Positions 62,710-64,000 of a stretch of 64,000 nt of DNA are shown one piece after another (positions within the stretch are counted from its first letter, which is position 1; each line of letters begins with the position of its first letter). A program made the position numbers and the translations under genes. This DNA is from Chloroflexota bacterium (GTDB lineage Bacteria; Chloroflexota; Dormibacteria; Dormibacterales; Dormibacteraceae), in assembly GCA_005880795.1 (NCBI GenBank), contig VBGP01000017.1, forward strand, positions 1 through 64,000. Direction: 5' to 3'. A model generated the notes under the pieces. The model was not told the DNA's origin. It did not search any database and was given only the letters and a program-made list of their open reading frames with translations.

Positions 62710-64000
62710 ATCTCCGTGATCACCGGGATCACCATAGGGCGGCGCCGGGTCTGCCTGTAGACCGTTTTCGATACGGCGTCGTGGATGGTCTCCTGCAGCA
62801 GGCTGATGTCGGGATGCGAATGGGCGAAGCGCCGGATGCTGTCGAGAACCTCCTTGCGAGCATCCGCCATCAGGCGCACCGACAGCTCCGGCTCGATCAC
62901 TCCACGTGAGATGAGCTCGGGTCCGACGCGGACCGTGCCCGTGTCGCGGTCCAGCGTCAGCGTGACGACCAGGATGCCGTCCTCCGCGAGATGACGCCGG
63001 TCCCGAAGCACGACCTGCTCCACGTCACCGACGCCGAGACCGTCGACATAGACGAGGCCGGTGCTCACCTTCTCGCCGCGCGTCATCGCGTCCGCAGTGA
63101 GCTCGACGGTCTCACCGTCCTCGACCACCGCGATGTGATCGGCGCCCAGGCCGGCCTCACGCGCAAGCTCCGAATGGAGCAGCAGCTGGCGGTACTCGCC
63201 ATGCACGGGGATGAAGTAGCGCGGACGGACCGCTTTGAGCATGTCGCGCAGCTCCTCGCGCTGGGCGTGGCCCGTGACATGGACGTTGCCGACCTCCGAG
63301 TAGAAGACCCGTGCCCCATGCCGGTAGAGGTTGTTCACGGTCTGATGGACCATCCGCTCGTTGCCGGGCACCGGCCGCGCCGAGATCACGACCCAGTCGT
63401 CCTTCAGCACGTTGATGAACGGATGGCGTTGCGCCGCAAAACGAGTCAGCGCTGACATCGGTTCGCCCTGGCTGCCCGCCGTGAGCAGGAGCAGCTTCGA
63501 GGGTGGCACGCTCTCGTAGTCGGCAAGGGGGATCGTCAGGCCTTCCGGCACGCTGAGAAAGCCCAGCTCGCGAGCTGTCTTGAAGTTCTGCTGCAGGCTG
63601 CGGCCCACGACCGCCACACGCCGGCCGAACTGCGCCGCCATGCGGACCAGGTGCTGCACCCTGTGGATGTTCGAGGCGAAGTTGGCCACGACGATGCGGC
63701 TCGGAGCCTCATTGAAGATGCGCTCGAATGGTCCATGCAGGTCGCGCTCCGAGCCCGAGCGGCCCTCGCGCTCAGCGTTTGTCGAGTCGCTCAGCAGGAG
63801 CAGCACGCCCGCGTCCCCAATGCGGTGAAAACGGTCCATGTCGGTCGGAGAACCGTCAGGGGGAGCCGGGTCGAGCTTGAAATCGCCCGTGTAGACCACG
63901 CGACCGACCGGGGTTTCGATGCTGAGCGCTACCGCGTCAGGTATGGAGTGGCAAACCGCGATCGCCTCGACACGAAACGGACCGAGCTGCACCGAGTCCC
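62706..64000 (-). CDS. rnj: Ribonuclease J, N-terminus outside window
   Basis: A metallo-beta-lactamase/beta-CASP RNase with 5'-exonuclease and endonuclease activity. The frame runs to the window edge, so the HxHxDH motif is missing. Visible are CHSIPDAVALSIETPVGRVVYTGDFKLDP (metal ligands), LLLSDSTNAEREG, ANFASNIHRVQ, LTAGSQGEP, GHAQREELRDMLKAVRPRYFIPVHGEYRQL and the C-terminal domain. Together with rny it represents the mRNA-decay machinery of this genome. Confidence 0.95.
   Translation of the reverse strand, partial: DSVQLGPFRVEAIAVCHSIPDAVALSIETPVGRVVYTGDFKLDPAPPDGSPTDMDRFHRIGDAGVLLLLSDSTNAEREGRSGSERDLHGPFERIFNEAPSRIVVANFASNIHRVQHLVRMAAQFGRRVAVVGRSLQQNFKTARELGFLSVPEGLTIPLADYESVPPSKLLLLTAGSQGEPMSALTRFAAQRHPFINVLKDDWVVISARPVPGNERMVHQTVNNLYRHGARVFYSEVGNVHVTGHAQREELRDMLKAVRPRYFIPVHGEYRQLLLHSELAREAGLGADHIAVVEDGETVELTADAMTRGEKVSTGLVYVDGLGVGDVEQVVLRDRRHLAEDGILVVTLTLDRDTGTVRVGPELISRGVIEPELSVRLMADARKEVLDSIRRFAHSHPDISLLQETIHDAVSKTVYRQTRRRPMVIPVITEI

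Overview
The window is a 64 kb stretch of a high-GC bacterial chromosome, densely packed with housekeeping genes and without a prophage, insertion sequence or CRISPR array. LexA boxes of the Gram-positive form CGAAC-N4-GTTCG, OpcA beside G6P dehydrogenase, an RNase Y-YmdB-SpoVS-MiaB cluster, DUF222/HNH and LysM SOS genes, and many leaderless promoters point to an actinobacterial-like or Chloroflexota-related monoderm. Candidatus Dormibacterota would fit, but this is an inference.

Layout. 0-8.5 kb is a pentose-phosphate/glycolysis block: transaldolase-PGI fusion, gnd, zwf, opcA, pgl, rpe, rpiA, interrupted by one frameshifted nuclease-like gene. tRNA-Ser(GGA) follows, then envelope genes, an ECF sigma with a membrane partner, a glycosyltransferase, folE with a RibD-like reductase, and a transmembrane pseudokinase. 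16-30 kb holds ferredoxin, isocitrate dehydrogenase, a CapA-like lipoprotein, a D-Ala-D-Ala carboxypeptidase, enolase, sulfur amino-acid genes (PLP lyase, cysteine synthase, JAMM protease), an MFS carrier, der, a two-component system and an SOS-type HNH gene. 30.7-37.8 kb, on the minus strand, encodes the pyruvate dehydrogenase complex (E3, E1-alpha, E1-beta, E2), a DinB-like protein and nadE. 37.9-43.1 kb has pyrF, a TIGR00300-type enzyme, a split TauE/SafE transporter, acyl-CoA dehydrogenase with a TetR regulator, and an SOS-controlled orphan.

From 43.3 kb onward nearly everything is on the minus strand: glutaredoxin, a LysM gene divergent from lexA, then spoVS-miaB-mutS-mutL-miaA-aminotransferase-hflX joined by stop/start overlaps. 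Further right are ymdB, rny, recX-recA, a pgsA-cinA fusion, a RodZ-like gene, ftsK and RNase J, which is cut by the window edge. The main gene-direction switch lies at a 28-bp XerC/XerD-like sequence at 43230-43257, a candidate chromosome-dimer-resolution (dif) site.

The most unusual signals are these. (1) Several genes appear to start at CTG inside CTGA overlaps with the preceding stop: hflX, miaA, an MFS gene, a sensor kinase and a RibD-like gene, with miaB and a small membrane gene as weaker cases. (2) Intergenic paired palindromes, GGATAGTCCGGACTATCC and a variant, lie exactly 42 bp apart at four loci. (3) All four SOS genes or pairs have the LexA box in or against the core promoter, and three transcripts look leaderless. 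(4) REP-like elements are built into coding regions, supply ribosome-binding sites, and have left lpd with no stop before pdhA.
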